Shown: positions 1 to 11,179 of the stretch, piece after piece
Layout of the letters: every line of letters begins with the position of its first letter
How positions within the stretch are numbered: position 1 is the first letter of the stretch
Source of the DNA: Siphonodentalium dalli
Lineage: Eukaryota; Mollusca; Scaphopoda; Gadilida; Siphonodentaliidae
Length of the DNA: 64,000 nt
NCBI GenBank assembly: GCA_032622095.1
Contig: CP136063.1
Location: 185,669,956 to 185,733,955, forward strand
Direction: 5' to 3'
Position numbers and translations under genes: made by a program
The notes under the pieces: generated by a model
What the model saw: only the letters and a program-made list of their open reading frames with translations
The model's database searches: none
What the model was told of the DNA's origin: nothing

Positions 1-1186
1 GGGGGGGGGGGGGGGGGGAGGGGAGGGGGGGTATGTTTTTTGTGTTTATCCTCCATGCATGTATTATATGGGTCAAATGAATGGTGTTGTCACTATGAAT
101 TCCCACTATAAAGACTGATTTGGGACAGGTTCCGTATTATAATAGTACGATAGCACAGGATCTCGGAGGTAGATACCTCCTTTGGTAGGAGAACCGCCTG
201 TTGGCGTATGTTGATCCCTACTCTGCCTAACTCAGCAATTCGGCATTCTTTGATCAAACTATGTAATCGTACGATAGCACGGGATCTCCAAGCTGAGTTA
301 TTATATAGTTTCAACCACAGAAATCATGTGCAAAATAATATCCGAACTCAGCAGTCCGAGTGTCCGACATCCTTTGATGATACCGCAACATTTATTACGC
401 TGTATATAACGTCGCTATTTCAATGCATACCAAACATTACGTTGTAGTTTTGGCGCTTTGATTTCAAAGGGTTACGCTGTACCGGTAACACACTGTGCTC
501 AATTGACCCGCTTTTTCACCAGTATTCTGTTTAACCAGTATGTCTGTTTGACATGCTATATGATCCATCACCTTTTCCCCCAATTTCATGTTGATTAAAT
601 TTGGCTCATGTAATTTAATTGTCAAATTGGAATGTTACCTAAACTGTTTGTATCTTGATGAACTGCGCATATACAAAAGTTGAATAGGCATAGTTTTTAT
701 TTATGTCTCTGCTTCTTTTAAAAAAAAAAAAGAAGCACACTCCAACCTTTTACCATTTAGTGGCTTTGACTCTGACATTAAAATTACCTGCCATATTATA
801 TTAAAGCAATATCCTGATAGGGGGTTCAGGATTTCTGTAGCCAATCAAATGTGCAGTATTGAATTCACGCCCCTACTACTTAGCAGAACGACACAGATGA
901 GAAAAACATCAGGAAAAAAAAATATATATATCTGCCGGAAAAAAAAGGAATATTTAATTATAGTCAATGTATCGATACAGCCCTAATAAGGACAAATGCA
1001 AAAGGGCAGCAAAGCGAAGCATATGACAAGATCCTGTCTAACATACATGTAAGCCATCCAGTGATGGTCAAGCTGGTTATAGTGAAGCATGTTATACCAT
1101 TCCAATTCCATGAAATATTCCTTAGTATCCTTGAGTGGCTAATATCTGGACCTCATATAATATCTGACATCATAAATCAGAATCCA
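1..1186. other. Non-genic start of window with a G-homopolymer and a short direct repeat
   Basis: Positions 1-31 are almost pure G. The string GTACGATAGCAC followed by AGGATCTC or GGGATCTC occurs near 148 and 267, a short direct repeat. An A-run is at 720-731. Short open frames at 93-447 have no recognisable similarity and look like shadows. Confidence 0.5.
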
Positions 1187-1510
1187 TCAGAACAGTGTTA
1201 TTTGAAAACGTAATCGCAATGTAACCAGGCAGAATGAACCATGTGGTTTTTATCAATGTCCGCTTCAATATCTTTAAGAAAATGGCAATAACTGCTGATG
1301 TATCTAGAACTGAAAAGCATTCTTTTCCTGCAAAATGATTCACTGGTGATCAGCATTGGCAAATAAAATTATCCTCGCTCATCACTCCTTGTTGGCTTTA
1401 TTAGTGGCCAATGCACATGTGGTGTAGGCATTATCTGTGGATTGGTTTGGATAATTTGTCCGAGGGGAAATTTGGGAGAGGAAAGGGACCCTGAAAGGGC
1501 ATTCCCCTTA
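1187..1510 (+). repeat. Dispersed repeat of about 330 bp, copy 1 (copy 2 at 43793-44140)
   Basis: The two copies share stretches such as GCAGAATGAACCA, CATTCTTTTCCTGC, GATCAGCATT and TCTGTGGAT in the same order and orientation. I see no coding potential, terminal inverted repeats, or clear tRNA-like A and B boxes, so the class is unknown. Confidence 0.7.
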
Positions 1511-1660
1511 ATAATGAGATAATCCTGGCGATCATGCGGGTGAACATAACGGATACTAGTACACGGCTTTATCTGAATCAGATGTGACCACTTTTAAAGG
1601 GATCCGGGGCGGGAAACAATCCGAATACATCTGGCTTGTCCTGCTATTATTATTACAGTA

Positions 1661-2343
1661 AAACCTCCACATACCGGAACCTCTGCTATCCGGATCCCTC
1701 GCCAATCCAAATGAAATGTCCGGTCCCAAATTCACCCACGTGCATTCTCACTAAAAATTACCTCTAAAATCCGGAACCTCCAAATTCCGGACAGGTTTGT
1801 CAATCCATAATTAAGCGAACACTGTGATTATTAACTCTGAATACCGGACGAGATGATATCTGCCTATACGAGATCGGCTGAGACGAGACGAGAGTATACC
1901 GATTACGTACTCCAGTATAAGCGGACGTTTAATTAGCGTTCTTTTGTTCGGCGTATGCTTTGAACTGGATTGTAACAACAGGAGTCTGATTAGATATCTA
2001 CGCTCATTTCACACATTGAGTGAACAATGGTGATGTCACAGATCGACAATTAGAGCACTGACATATTGTTTTTGCAACAGTTATTGTGTCGAGTTAATTG
2101 GACTCTGTTTTTACAACCATCGTCAAAACAATAAATTGCTATAAGTGCCCGATGTTGGCGTATAGTCAGCATAACAGTTTGAATCTTTCACAATGACTGA
2201 GCCTTCACGAAAACGACATCGAACAGAGTTAACTCTAGACCAGAAAGTCAAAGTTATTAAAGATCTCAGCTCAACGCTTTAACAACTGTGGCTTTCCAGA
2301 GACGAGTTTCTACGCCGACGACGACCCAGACGACGAGATTCCA
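1661..2343 (+). mobile_element. Internally deleted pogo/Tigger-type (Tc1/mariner superfamily) transposon
   Basis: The left end reads TACAGTAAAACCTCCACATA followed by several CCGGA(A)CC motifs, the style of terminal repeat found in pogo/Tigger elements with TA target sites. At 2193 an ATG opens a frame reading MTEPSRKRHRTELTLDQKVK then VIKDL before a stop at 2281. This resembles the CENP-B-type helix-turn-helix that begins pogo transposases. Immediately after, in another frame, comes RFNNCGFPETSFYADDDPDD and then EIPL, which looks like the C-terminal part of the same kind of protein. The middle of the transposase, including any DDE catalytic core, is missing. The right end appears cut at 2344 by another repeat that begins GGCCAAAG. 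This is a dead element. Confidence 0.6.
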
Positions 2344-2735
2344 TTAGGCCAAAGCGAAAAATAGGTGTGTTTCCACTCCCATCCATAAAAAAAACAGGGG
2401 CGGGGGGGTGGCTTTTCACTTTGTTTTTTTTTTCACTTTATTTTTTCGCGGGGAAATTCAAATATCATATTTGTGCTACATTGTATCTATCTACTAATTA
2501 TGTCATTTATGAACTTATTGTGAAGGCTAACAATGTATGTACTGAATTTCAGTGCCTTGTAAGTTGTATTTAATCTACATGTGAAAATTGTACATATGTT
2601 CATTAATATTCAATAAAACAACTAGTTTCAATATTTACAACAGTGTAGAATAACTTTCCACATAATTGGGCGTCAAGGCCTTTGGGGTGATTCTTTTCAT
2701 AGACTTGAAAAAAGGTGTTGCAGTGGGGAATCCAA
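2344..2735 (+). repeat. Dispersed repeat, copy 1 (inverted copy at 59958-60327)
   Basis: It begins TAGGCCAAAGCGAAAAATAG, has a G-rich patch, T-runs, an AATAAA near 2611, and ends near GTTGCAGTGGGGAA. Nearly the same sequence lies in reverse orientation at 59958-60327, with small indels. The first 35 bases also recur at 57765-57800. Open frames inside it are shadows. The GGCC start resembles the Harbinger-like elements at 36227 and 52496, but I see no matching right end. Confidence 0.8.
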
Positions 2736-3173
2736 ATTTCCATTATTCGACGTAGAAGTGTCAAAAGAATGATTTAAAGCTTTAAATTAGTGTAATCACA
2801 AACAACCAAGTGTGGAGACTTTTTATATCATTCAAACTAACAAGACTATTACGTTTGAGATGTTGTGTTTGGTAATACTTCAGTGTTTTGGATGTTTTAG
2901 AAGAAAGTCACGTTGAAATTTCTTTTTTCGCGCGGCAAGACAAAAAAAAAGCTGGTTGGGACAGAATAATATTTTCGTATTTAAAAACAACAACATATCA
3001 TGAACGTAATGTTTTCAAAAACCATTAAAACGAGCAAATAATTACACAACCAAATTCGACTATATGTAAATATATTTTCAGTAATATCTTTACTTAGATT
3101 TATTTTCGAAATAAGGTCACGTGATTTGATACAGATCACCTAATTTCGGCGACAAAGAAGAAGAAAGAAAACG
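2736..3173. other. Upstream region of SF3B5
   Basis: About 440 bases lie between the dispersed repeat and the SF3B5 start. A GC-rich patch (ttcgcgcggcaag, near 2925) and CACGTG at 3118 could be promoter parts, but no TATA box or initiator is clear. Confidence 0.35.
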
Positions 3174-3431
3174 ATGGGGGATCGTTACAATATTCACAGT
3201 CAATTGGAGCATCTACAGTCTAAATATATTGGAACTGGTCATGCAGACACGAACAAGTGGGAATGGTTGACAAATCAACACAGAGACAGCTATGCCAGCT
3301 ATATCGGACATTTTGATATGTTGAATTATTTTGCTCTTGTCGAAAATGAAGCCAAGGCGAGGGTGCGATTCAACTTGATGGAAAGAATGCTTCAGCCATG
3401 TGGTCCACCACCAGAACGACCCGAGGACTAG
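3174..3431 (+). CDS. SF3B5: Splicing factor 3B subunit 5 (SF3b10), complete single-exon gene
   Basis: The 85-residue product is a small subunit of the SF3b complex of U2 snRNP, which helps recognise the intron branch site in the nucleus. The protein is recognisable along its whole length: it opens MGDRYNIHSQLEHLQSKYIG, continues with GTGHADTNKWEW, then NQHRDSYASYIGHFDMLNYF, and ends ARVRFNLMERMLQPCGPPPE before the stop. This matches the very conserved SF3B5 family, and the length is within a residue or so of the usual one (about 86). The start at 3174 is the only ATG that gives the conserved N-terminus. The gene has no intron, as is common for this family, and no frameshift or stop, so I see no sign of a pseudogene. 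A retrocopy cannot be fully excluded, but the reading frame looks intact. An ATTAAA near 3851 could serve as poly(A) signal. The overlapping minus-strand frame is a shadow. Confidence 0.97.
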   Translation: MGDRYNIHSQLEHLQSKYIGTGHADTNKWEWLTNQHRDSYASYIGHFDMLNYFALVENEAKARVRFNLMERMLQPCGPPPERPED

Positions 3432-4402
3432 ACTACTGTACTCAGATGTTATCACAAACACTTTCAGTCAAATTTGCTACCACTTTGATTCTGTTTGAAC
3501 GACAAAAAATTTCTTGCAGTTGCCTTGGAATCTAGACTGTCTCAGTGTCTGTTTCAAACAGTGTTTGGAATATTGCGAACAAGAAAAAAAATCAAGATCA
3601 TGATGTCAACAACAGTTTCTGACAACAGCCGCACCACCATACTCCCTAGTCTAGTGACCTGGCCTAGGATCTTTTAACACAACATAAACAATGAGATGAA
3701 AAATTTACACAGAACATGATCACCAGAATATAGACATTATAGTGCAGTACCAACCTTGATTTTATGTAATGATTTATGTCATACTCATATTGTGATTTAA
3801 ATTAGTTATTGAAGTTGACCTTATTCTGATAATATTCTGATTATTCATCATTAAATCATGTCATTTTCTGTATCTAGAGTTTTCAGTGCAGGGGGGCAAT
3901 ACTGGCCATAGGCGCACAGGGATCAAGCACCGGTAGATCCACCACCCAATTTGTCCACTGGCAGGATTTTTTAGGGATCTTTAACTTGCACACAGGACAA
4001 CTATTTAGCGTCGGCTCTAGTTCAGTAAACAAAACAAAAACACCTTAACATTATAACAAGCAAAGCTCTGGGATGCTCATATTATATGGGATTAGAGTCG
4101 GATCCGATGGTGTGCCCGGCCTAATGTCATCCCTGGTCATGATATTACGAGGAGCGGAGGTACACAATTTGCCCAGTACATGCTTTTCAAATTTTTGACA
4201 GATTCTTTTTTGCTTCTGGAATCGTTTTCAATTTTATTTTTTATGTGGCTGACATTATTGTGTAAATTGTAACGATTTGATGATCATTGAAGAATATTCA
4301 GGTCATACTTGAGTCTTAATATTTATTAACATGGATTATCATTCATGCTGTGGAACTTGAATGCTGCTTGCATAATGTTGGTTTGTTGAAATATTCCCCA
4401 TC
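3432..4402. other. Probable SF3B5 3' region and a dispersed-repeat fragment
   Basis: The first 430 bases probably hold the SF3B5 3' UTR. At about 3889-4030 a stretch with 'ccaccacccaatttgtccac' and 'gggatctttaacttgcacac' looks like a dispersed-repeat fragment. No coding signal is seen. Confidence 0.4.
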
Positions 4403-4625
4403 ACTAACTCGCGGCCATTTTGGATCCACCAGGTCCAGTTATGTGCGTTTACTTAACTTTCCATACCGGTATATGGAATTCATGAATATAAAGTCAAAAG
4501 CTCCATATATGGAAATGCCACTCGAAAACTTTGACCTGTAGCACTGAAACCACAGAACCGGTGATGGATGTATCTATGAAACCACGGAACCGGACCTGGT
4601 GAATCCAAAATGGCAGCGAGTTAGT
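4403..4625. mobile_element. Palindromic MITE, 'GCGGCCAT..GGATCC' family, copy 1
   Basis: The left end CTAACTCGCGGCCATTTTGG pairs with the right end (CCAAAATGGCAGCGAGTTAG). The middle carries CCATATATGGAAATGCC and CTTTGACCTGTAGCAC. Related copies are at 5786-6044 and 10997-11170. Confidence 0.7.
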
Positions 4626-4899
4626 TATAGGGCATATTGTATCATGTGGCCCAAACTTGTTTTCATATCATATGACAAAAACTTATAAAGATAATGTCAT
4701 TAAAAATGGGTGCTAAATGCTCTTTTATTCTGCTAGTTGAGTGTAAATATAACAAATGGATGTTGATTTTGTGCATACAATGCATTAAGAGTGGGAGGGT
4801 TCATTAGTCTGTGGGTTACATACAAGTAGACAGCACAAGAATGCAAGCAAATCAACAGCCATCTCATTAGTGACACTGAATAGGTCACTCTCACCGGTT

Positions 4900-5210
4900 T
4901 TCTGTGATAAAGTTACCCAGGTTCCTAATATTGTGATAAAGTTACCCAGGTTGGAGAGGATTGTGATAAAGTTACCCAGGTTAATAACATTTCATGTTTA
5001 GCAACAAATATGAATTTTTGCGATCAAAATGATGAACTACATCACAAATATGTCTTAATTTATGCTTAGTAAGGGCTATTACTTGCCAAAACTCAACAAT
5101 ATTTCCCTCTGTCACTTTTAAATCGAGTTGATATTGTGAGCTTTGCTTAACCTGGGTAACTTTATCACAATTCTCTCCAACCTGGGTAACTTTATCTCAA
5201 ACTTAGGAAT
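4900..5210. mobile_element. Fold-back element with tandem 21-bp units in both arms
   Basis: The unit TGTGATAAAGTTACCCAGGT(T) occurs at 4903, 4932 and 4962. Its reverse complement occurs at 5149 and 5179. Spacing is 29-30 bp. The linkers TTGGAGAGGA and TTCTCTCCAA also pair. The loop of about 165 bp is AT-rich and non-coding. This is the layout of a fold-back element or MITE whose terminal repeats were themselves amplified. Confidence 0.75.
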
Positions 5211-5250
5211 TATTTTATTGAACCACTCACTTTAGAATGATTTTACTTAA

Positions 5251-5663
5251 GGTATCGATTGTCCTATTCTTTACTCCATGTTGAACATATCCAAAGATTT
5301 AAGACTACTCTCGGGGTGTAATAAAATTAGGAGTTGGAAAATATCTCAGTATCAAATAAGAATAGGGGGCAGAATAAAATTAGGGGTGTGAACATTTAAA
5401 GAATCATAATCCAAATTAACGCTCGCAAATTACTATTTCTTTGGCTCCAGGGGTAAAATATATATGATTCGAGTCGAGGAACCCACCCATCAAAGCTCAG
5501 AGGGATCAGATATAAATTTATTAAATCTATTTTATTTTTCACCTATTATTTTGGGGCAATTGTTCGATTCTGATAACTGAGTTGGCATTTAACAAAAAAT
5601 TGTTGTTGTTGGAATCTGATGATAATCAGATATGGTGACTCAATCGAATCGGATTGAGTACCT
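5251..5663. mobile_element. TTAA-flanked palindromic MITE, 'GGTACTCAATC' family, copy 1
   Basis: TTAA flanks both ends (5247-5250 and 5664-5667). The right end reads GGATTGAGTACCT; the left end is diverged. The inside shares 'attactatttctttggct' and 'aacccacccatcaaagctca' with the copies at 40543-40926 and 44530-44988. Confidence 0.65.
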
Positions 5664-5785
5664 TTAAGGATATTCTCAAAACTTCATTCAGATTTTAAGC
5701 ACCAAATCACTGATATTATATATTGTGTAGTATGTGATTGTAACAATGGTTAGAATATTATCAAAAAATTAAAATGATGTACACC

Positions 5786-6044
5786 ATAAGCGAGATTACT
5801 GTGTCGCGGTCTTATTGGATTCATACAGCTCCGTTCAGTGGTTTCAGAGATTCTTCCAGTTCCGGTTCTGTGGTTTTAATGCTACTGGTCAAAGTTTTGG
5901 AATAGCATTTCCATATATGGAGCTTTTGAATTATTCACGACTTCCATATATGCGAATATGAAATGCTACTACAAAAACTTTGACCTGTAACACTAAAACC
6001 ACGGAACCGGACCTGGTGGTTCCAATAAGGCTGCGAGGAAGCAA
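5786..6044. mobile_element. Palindromic MITE, 'GCGGCCAT' family, copy 2
   Basis: The left end ATAAGCGAGATTACTGTGTC is followed by GCGGTCTTATTGGATTCA. The right end carries CCGGACCTGGTGGTTCCAAT and GGCTGCGAG. The central TTCCATATATGGAGCTTTTG is shared with the other copies. Confidence 0.65.
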
Positions 6045-6735
6045 AATTAGCAAATCCCTTTCAATAAGATCAACATTATAATATCATTATAATGTAACAA
6101 CTATTATGTCACTTTTTATAGGAAACCAATTAAATAGGTATACATATATATGTCACATGTAGGCATCCTTGAATTATACTTGCATCAACTCCATTTGCAT
6201 ATAAAAATAATAAACATTCTAAGAAATGCATTAAACTGTTTGCTTACAATGAGTTTGACTATGGAAATGCTTGTTTCCATATTCCCTACATATTTCAAAT
6301 TGTAAGCCTCTTTTAGTCTATGATGCAATTTTTCCTATGGAAAGAAAGGCCTAGGACCCTTCCCCAAAATGGCAAAATATTAGGTGGACAAATCTTTGCC
6401 AGTCTAGTGATGTAGTTTATATGTTTTTGCCATAACTCATGACTGATGATAATTCCAGTATCTTTTCGAAAAGTGAAATTATCACCAGTTTAAAGTGATG
6501 TGGAACACTCCTCTGGGGTGACCGAATGGGAATGGAGAATAAAGTAGTAATTTTCATGAAAATTTATATCTAAATTGGCAGCATGCAATGTCATTCTTAT
6601 ATCTGAATAAATGCAGCAAAATTTGATTTCAAGAAATTAAAACAGATTTGTTGTTCAAAATCATTTCAGCTCATTTGAAATTCATTTCAAAATCTTTTCC
6701 AGTTTAAAGGTTAAAGTAAAAGTTAAAGGTTGAAG

Positions 6736-6841
6736 ACACAGGCCCCTGGGGGGTAAATGGCAGATATACCAATATATACCATAACAATGACTGGTATAGT
6801 ATATATTGGTATATCTGCTATTTTCCCCAGGGGCCTGTGCT
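6736..6841. repeat. Near-perfect hairpin of about 105 bp
   Basis: The left arm begins ACACAGGCCCCTGGGG and runs to CAGATATACCAATATATACC. The right arm is its close reverse complement, ending CCCCAGGGGCCTGTGC. The loop is about 10 bases. It may be a tiny fold-back element. Confidence 0.75.
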
Positions 6842-8152
6842 TGAAGAGGGTTCGTGTGAAATAAAATTAATTCTGTAAAACAACTATCATCAACAAGTAG
6901 ATGAAAAAATAGATTGACCTTGTTCTTATTTTTTATATTAAGAACTCTGATAATGATATTTTCATGTCAACACCAATATGTAAACATTACTGTTACAGTG
7001 GAATTACTGAAAAAATGTCCAATAAGATACAAATGTTTAATCAAAACATGGCGGGAAACATTGGAAAAGGTCAAAACATTAAAAAATATTCTGAAAATAA
7101 TATTCAGACAAAATTATTTGAATATTATAAACTACAGCACTACACCTATCAATGATGAATATAAGAACAACGTTTTTAGTCCAATCTTCCATGTTCTTAG
7201 TCGGTGGTGATATTTTGACAGACCTATATATTTTTGCACATTTATCCAGTGCCAGTGTCTTGGGTCCCTTTAGAAGGGCTGTACGAATTATTGGGTATAT
7301 TATACATGCGACAATTTTGCGTGTTTTTGCTATTCCATTATAAACACCTCTGCGGGGTGTTCCACCTTGGAGTCGAACATTCGCGTACTCTCGTTCCACA
7401 TGAATGGAAACCATATGTTGTAAATAGATGTGGTCCATACTGATTGAATTATTGATCACCTATGATACACCGGCATTTCAGATACATTATAGTTACAGAA
7501 TTATAACTTGAATATAATATATCAGCGGAAACATACCTTTATGTTGAACATGTCACACATTCTGTTGCCGTCATCACTAAATTCTTCTGGAATTTTCATT
7601 TCTATAATCAGAACAGATATTTCCAAGATATAAGCTGGTTATAACACTATGCAAAATGTCCAATATATCCTTTGTATACTATTGTATATATCGAAAGAAC
7701 TGTTACGTGTGGTAAGAAAACGAAACACTGTCGGAAACTTGTACAGAATCAATATACTGGGAACCATGCACAACTGACCCAGTGGAGGTATATATTGGCC
7801 CTTTTGTTAGATATATTTGGCGGGAAGACCCTTCTCTCTAATTTGATCATAATCTGTTGCAGAAGCCATTGAAGCTGTGAAATTAACGAATAGCCCCACT
7901 TAATACGTTAATTGGCCAATTAAGAAGAGCGCAGACAGAGATCCTATCGCAGAGTAGACGTCATAATTAACAACTTGGTTACGTAATACGCTTAACTATA
8001 AATCATTCTAATGGAAAATAAGTAAAATAAGGTCCATATTATCATTTTGTTACGATGAACACACGATCGATATATGTAATTTATAGCAGTACAATATATA
8101 TTGTGGCGCGTATAAACGTATTATAACATAATAATTATATGATTATATATCA
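6842..8152. other. No gene recognised
   Basis: This is AT-rich sequence with only short overlapping frames on both strands at 6914-7459. None shows recognisable similarity or splice context. Confidence 0.5.
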
Positions 8153-8156
8153 TCAT

Positions 8157-9526
8157 GGGTGACTTCACGGGAAGTGTAGCACGAAAAGTGCCAAATGCAC
8201 TCAAAAATGAAGTTTCTTCAATCACTTTCGTTTTGTTTTTATTTTGTAGCTGGAATACAGGGAACACATCTCCACAAAATTTATAGCATGGGAACCATTG
8301 TTTAAAAAGTTACATAATACCATAGATATGGCATCACTCTAATATTTTTAAATTCAAGATGAAAAAACAGCAGCAGTAAACGTGGAATTCAACTGAAAAT
8401 TTCAGATGAGATCTCATTTACCACAATTTGTCTCAAGCTGCAGAGGAGGGCTTCTAAAATATAACAGTTTTTACAGAATTGAAAAAATTTATTCGGTTCC
8501 AAAGTTATTCCACTTTCAGTGTTTGGAAGTGATCATATTTTGTCAAAAGCCTTGCTGTTACTTATGACAAATTTGAATAAAGTGTTAAAAACAACCCAAA
8601 AACACTACTTTTGTGTGCCTTCTACAAATAAAAAATCCACAGAATTATAAAAAATACTTGAAAGGTTTTTGAGAAATTTGATATGTGTTCCCAAGTGATA
8701 TATATTGCACTGGTGATTACAGGTGTTTTTCCTCCGATAGATGACCTCAATGCATATTGTCAAAAATCGTTCAGGAAAGGACATTTTTTTAAACAATGAT
8801 AAATCAACTTTTTTACATTACTAGTGTGTTACATACTGACAGTTATGTCTGTCATGACATCTAATGCCATTATTAAAATTTACTTTCCTTGTTAAGGTGG
8901 CTGGTAATGAGAAAATTTCAGAAAAAGCCATGTTCAGGAAAGGACATTTTTTAACGGAATTTTCGTCATCACTAATCAAAGAACTAAAAAATTTACTAAT
9001 TTTTAATCACAGAAATAATAGCACATCTATATTAGATATCATATCCTTATTATTGAAAATACACCATATGTGACATATTTAATGGTGTTTTCTTCAATAC
9101 TGGCTGTAGTTTATTTGATTTTGGTGTTTTTTTTATTTTTTTAACGGAATGTCTCCAAAATAAAAAAAATTGACATAAAATTACATATTTTTGACATTTT
9201 TACATGAAATTTTCACTAATAAGAACAGAATGTCTTAGATTATAATTACTGTATGAAACTTGTTTCCTTTGTACTATATATTTTCTTATAATCACCTTAT
9301 TATTGAGACCATTTCATGTTTGGCACAGAGAAAATGGCAAAAAATGCACATTTCTGGTCATAAAATTGCAAAAAATATTCATATTCAGCTGAAATTTGCT
9401 GCACCGGTCACATAAATATACCTTTATATATTAAAAAATGAATGGTAGGTTGGTCATACACTGAACATGAATTTAAGGGAGATATGTGTCCAATTCCTTC
9501 ATGCTACACTTCCCGTGAAATAACCC
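8157..9526. mobile_element. Non-autonomous TIR element with TCAT target duplication, class unclear
   Basis: The left end GGGTGACTTCACGGGAAGTG continues TAGCA, and the right end is its reverse complement with two mismatches over 25 bp (reads TGCTACACTTCCCGTGAAAT then AACCC). TCAT directly flanks both ends (8153-8156 and 9527-9530). The 1370-bp body is AT-rich and has no transposase. A 22-bp string, GTTCAGGAAAGGACATTTTT, occurs twice (about 8768 and 8933). Confidence 0.75.
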
Positions 9527-9957
9527 TCATCGCCCTGCGCATCTTATAGAGTGATCATGAATTTGTTGAAAATTGCATTATATACATTATAGAAGCCATC
9601 AATAGAATTCCCGCGATAGCCTATATATGTGGCATAACCTTTTCAAGAGTTTCTATATTATATTATCGTCGTCACTCTCTTGCTAATTTCGATCGTGATC
9701 CGACAACAAATATGGTCACGATTTGTGTGATATACTTCACATTGGGAACTTGTCTGGGAGCTCCTTACCTTTGACTTGCTTATATGTATCTGGTACCGTA
9801 TTCAACTATATGCGAAATATTTGTGCGTTTGTTATAAGTGAAATGCTTCTTAAGAAATTTCATAACGTCACAATTAAATTGACAAACGTCACGACCCAGG
9901 TAACTACATGACGTCACCCATGCATCGTCATGGTATATATATGGGAGGGTAGATCAT
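9527..9957. other. No gene recognised
   Basis: I see nothing beyond short shadow frames. ACGTCA-type motifs occur at 9865-9915. Confidence 0.45.
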
Positions 9958-10227
9958 GCCATGAATCTCTACTCTGGCTAACGCCCGTAGAGATCTTATT
10001 CCACTAGTAAAAACCTGGGAACTTTTTGAATTTTTGACAGGGACCTTATAAATTCGAAAAATAGCGCGGGGAATATATTTCTTAGTTATTACCTGTTCCA
10101 TAATAATGTACTTCACTGTAGATGAAGGTCCCAACTCGAAATTGCACGATTTGAGTAGTGACTTTGTGAGCGGTTTTAATTTGCGTCGCTTACAATTATG
10201 AAATTTATCCTGGGTAATTAAAGACAT
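9958..10227 (+). mobile_element. Half copy of the 'ATCTCTACTCTGGCT' palindromic MITE
   Basis: It reads ATGAATCTCTACTCTGGCTA, then CCCGTAGAGATCTTATTCCA, and GGTCCCAACTCGAAATTGCA. It matches the left halves of the elements at 21680-22190 and 41871-42312 but lacks the right half. Confidence 0.7.
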
Positions 10228-10525
10228 ATTATGTACTTGTTCGGTGCGTGAAACTGATAAGTTAGTATTCAGGCGCTACGCCAACTGAAGAAATATAACA
10301 TTCTACTAACATCGCCGAAAATTTGAAGCAAATCGGCCGCACCATTCCATAGAAAACATCGTTAGAACTACGCTCAATTGTAAATATTTACTACTTAATT
10401 AGGGGCGCAACTATGAGCGACAAACTAACGGCTGGCGATAATATCTCTTCATTAGAGTTTGCAATAATATAATTTAATTGATTTGAATTTGGATTGTCAT
10501 GATTATATATAGTAGGTTGGATTAT

Positions 10526-10699
10526 TTACTGAGTCGAATGGGTTTTCTGGGACGTCCAGTATGGATTTAGTTGGTTCATCATCCTGGTCCTGAACTCATC
10601 GACTGGAATGATGGTGACTATTTCAGTTGGTATAGCATTCCATTCTCTTATGGTTCGGTGGAAGAAATTTTGAACATTTCCGGTAGTTGGAGTGTGGAC
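10526..10699 (-). pseudogene. C-terminal remnant of a non-LTR retrotransposon reverse transcriptase
   Basis: The minus-strand frame ends NFFHRTIREWNAIPTEIVTI, then IPVDEFRTRMMNQLNPYW and a stop. The pattern FF.RTIR.WN.(L/I)P, followed by an acidic 'F' region some 15 residues later, is the hallmark of the end of LINE (RTE/CR1/jockey-like) ORF2 proteins. A stop at 10700-10702 interrupts the frame, so this is a 5'-truncated dead copy. Upstream (10700-10990) related frames are broken. Confidence 0.65.
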
Positions 10700-10996
10700 T
10701 TAGGTAGCCAGCCTCATTAGTGCGCCTGCATGGATTTCCCCGTACTTTTGACAAAGTCAAGCTTGAGTTATTCCCATGGTGGGTTGTCGTCCGTTTGTGC
10801 GTTCGCTCTAATGTCAGCTACATTCTGAGTTGACCTTTCTAGACTATCGTACCTTGTGGGGGTGAATCGGTACTGTGGACTGCACCCCAGAATAAAGTTT
10901 TTCATCTCTGTTATACTAAGTATACCAGTTAAGCTCTGGTAAGCTGTGGTCTCTGGGCAAAAATAGGTTTTGCAGCCCACAAGAAAATTAGACATA

Positions 10997-11170
10997 TAAG
11001 CGAGATAACTGCATGAGTCGCGGCCATATTGGATTCATACATCCCCCGTTCCGCGGTATTCAAAAGCTCCATATATGGAATGCACCTCCAGAACATTGAC
11101 CTGTAGCACTTAAACCGCGGAACTGGGGCTGTATGAATCCAATATGGCCGCGACTAAGTGATCTCGCTTA
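10997..11170. mobile_element. Palindromic MITE, 'GCGGCCAT' family, copy 3 (cleanest copy)
   Basis: Left end TAAGCGAGATAACTGCATGA then GTCGCGGCCATATTGGATTC; the right end is the reverse complement (GAATCCAATATGGCCGCGAC then TAAGTGATCTCGCTTA). Arms are about 60 bp around a CCATATATGG core. Confidence 0.8.
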
Positions 11171-11179
11171 TTGTCACTT

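Noticed and set aside
2367-2573. Frame LFTLFFFSLYFFAGKF as a membrane peptide gene
   Set aside because: It is encoded by T-runs of a dispersed repeat with an inverted copy at 59958-60327.
7079-7459. 126-codon minus frame
   Set aside because: No known domain, and equal-sized frames overlap on the other strand.
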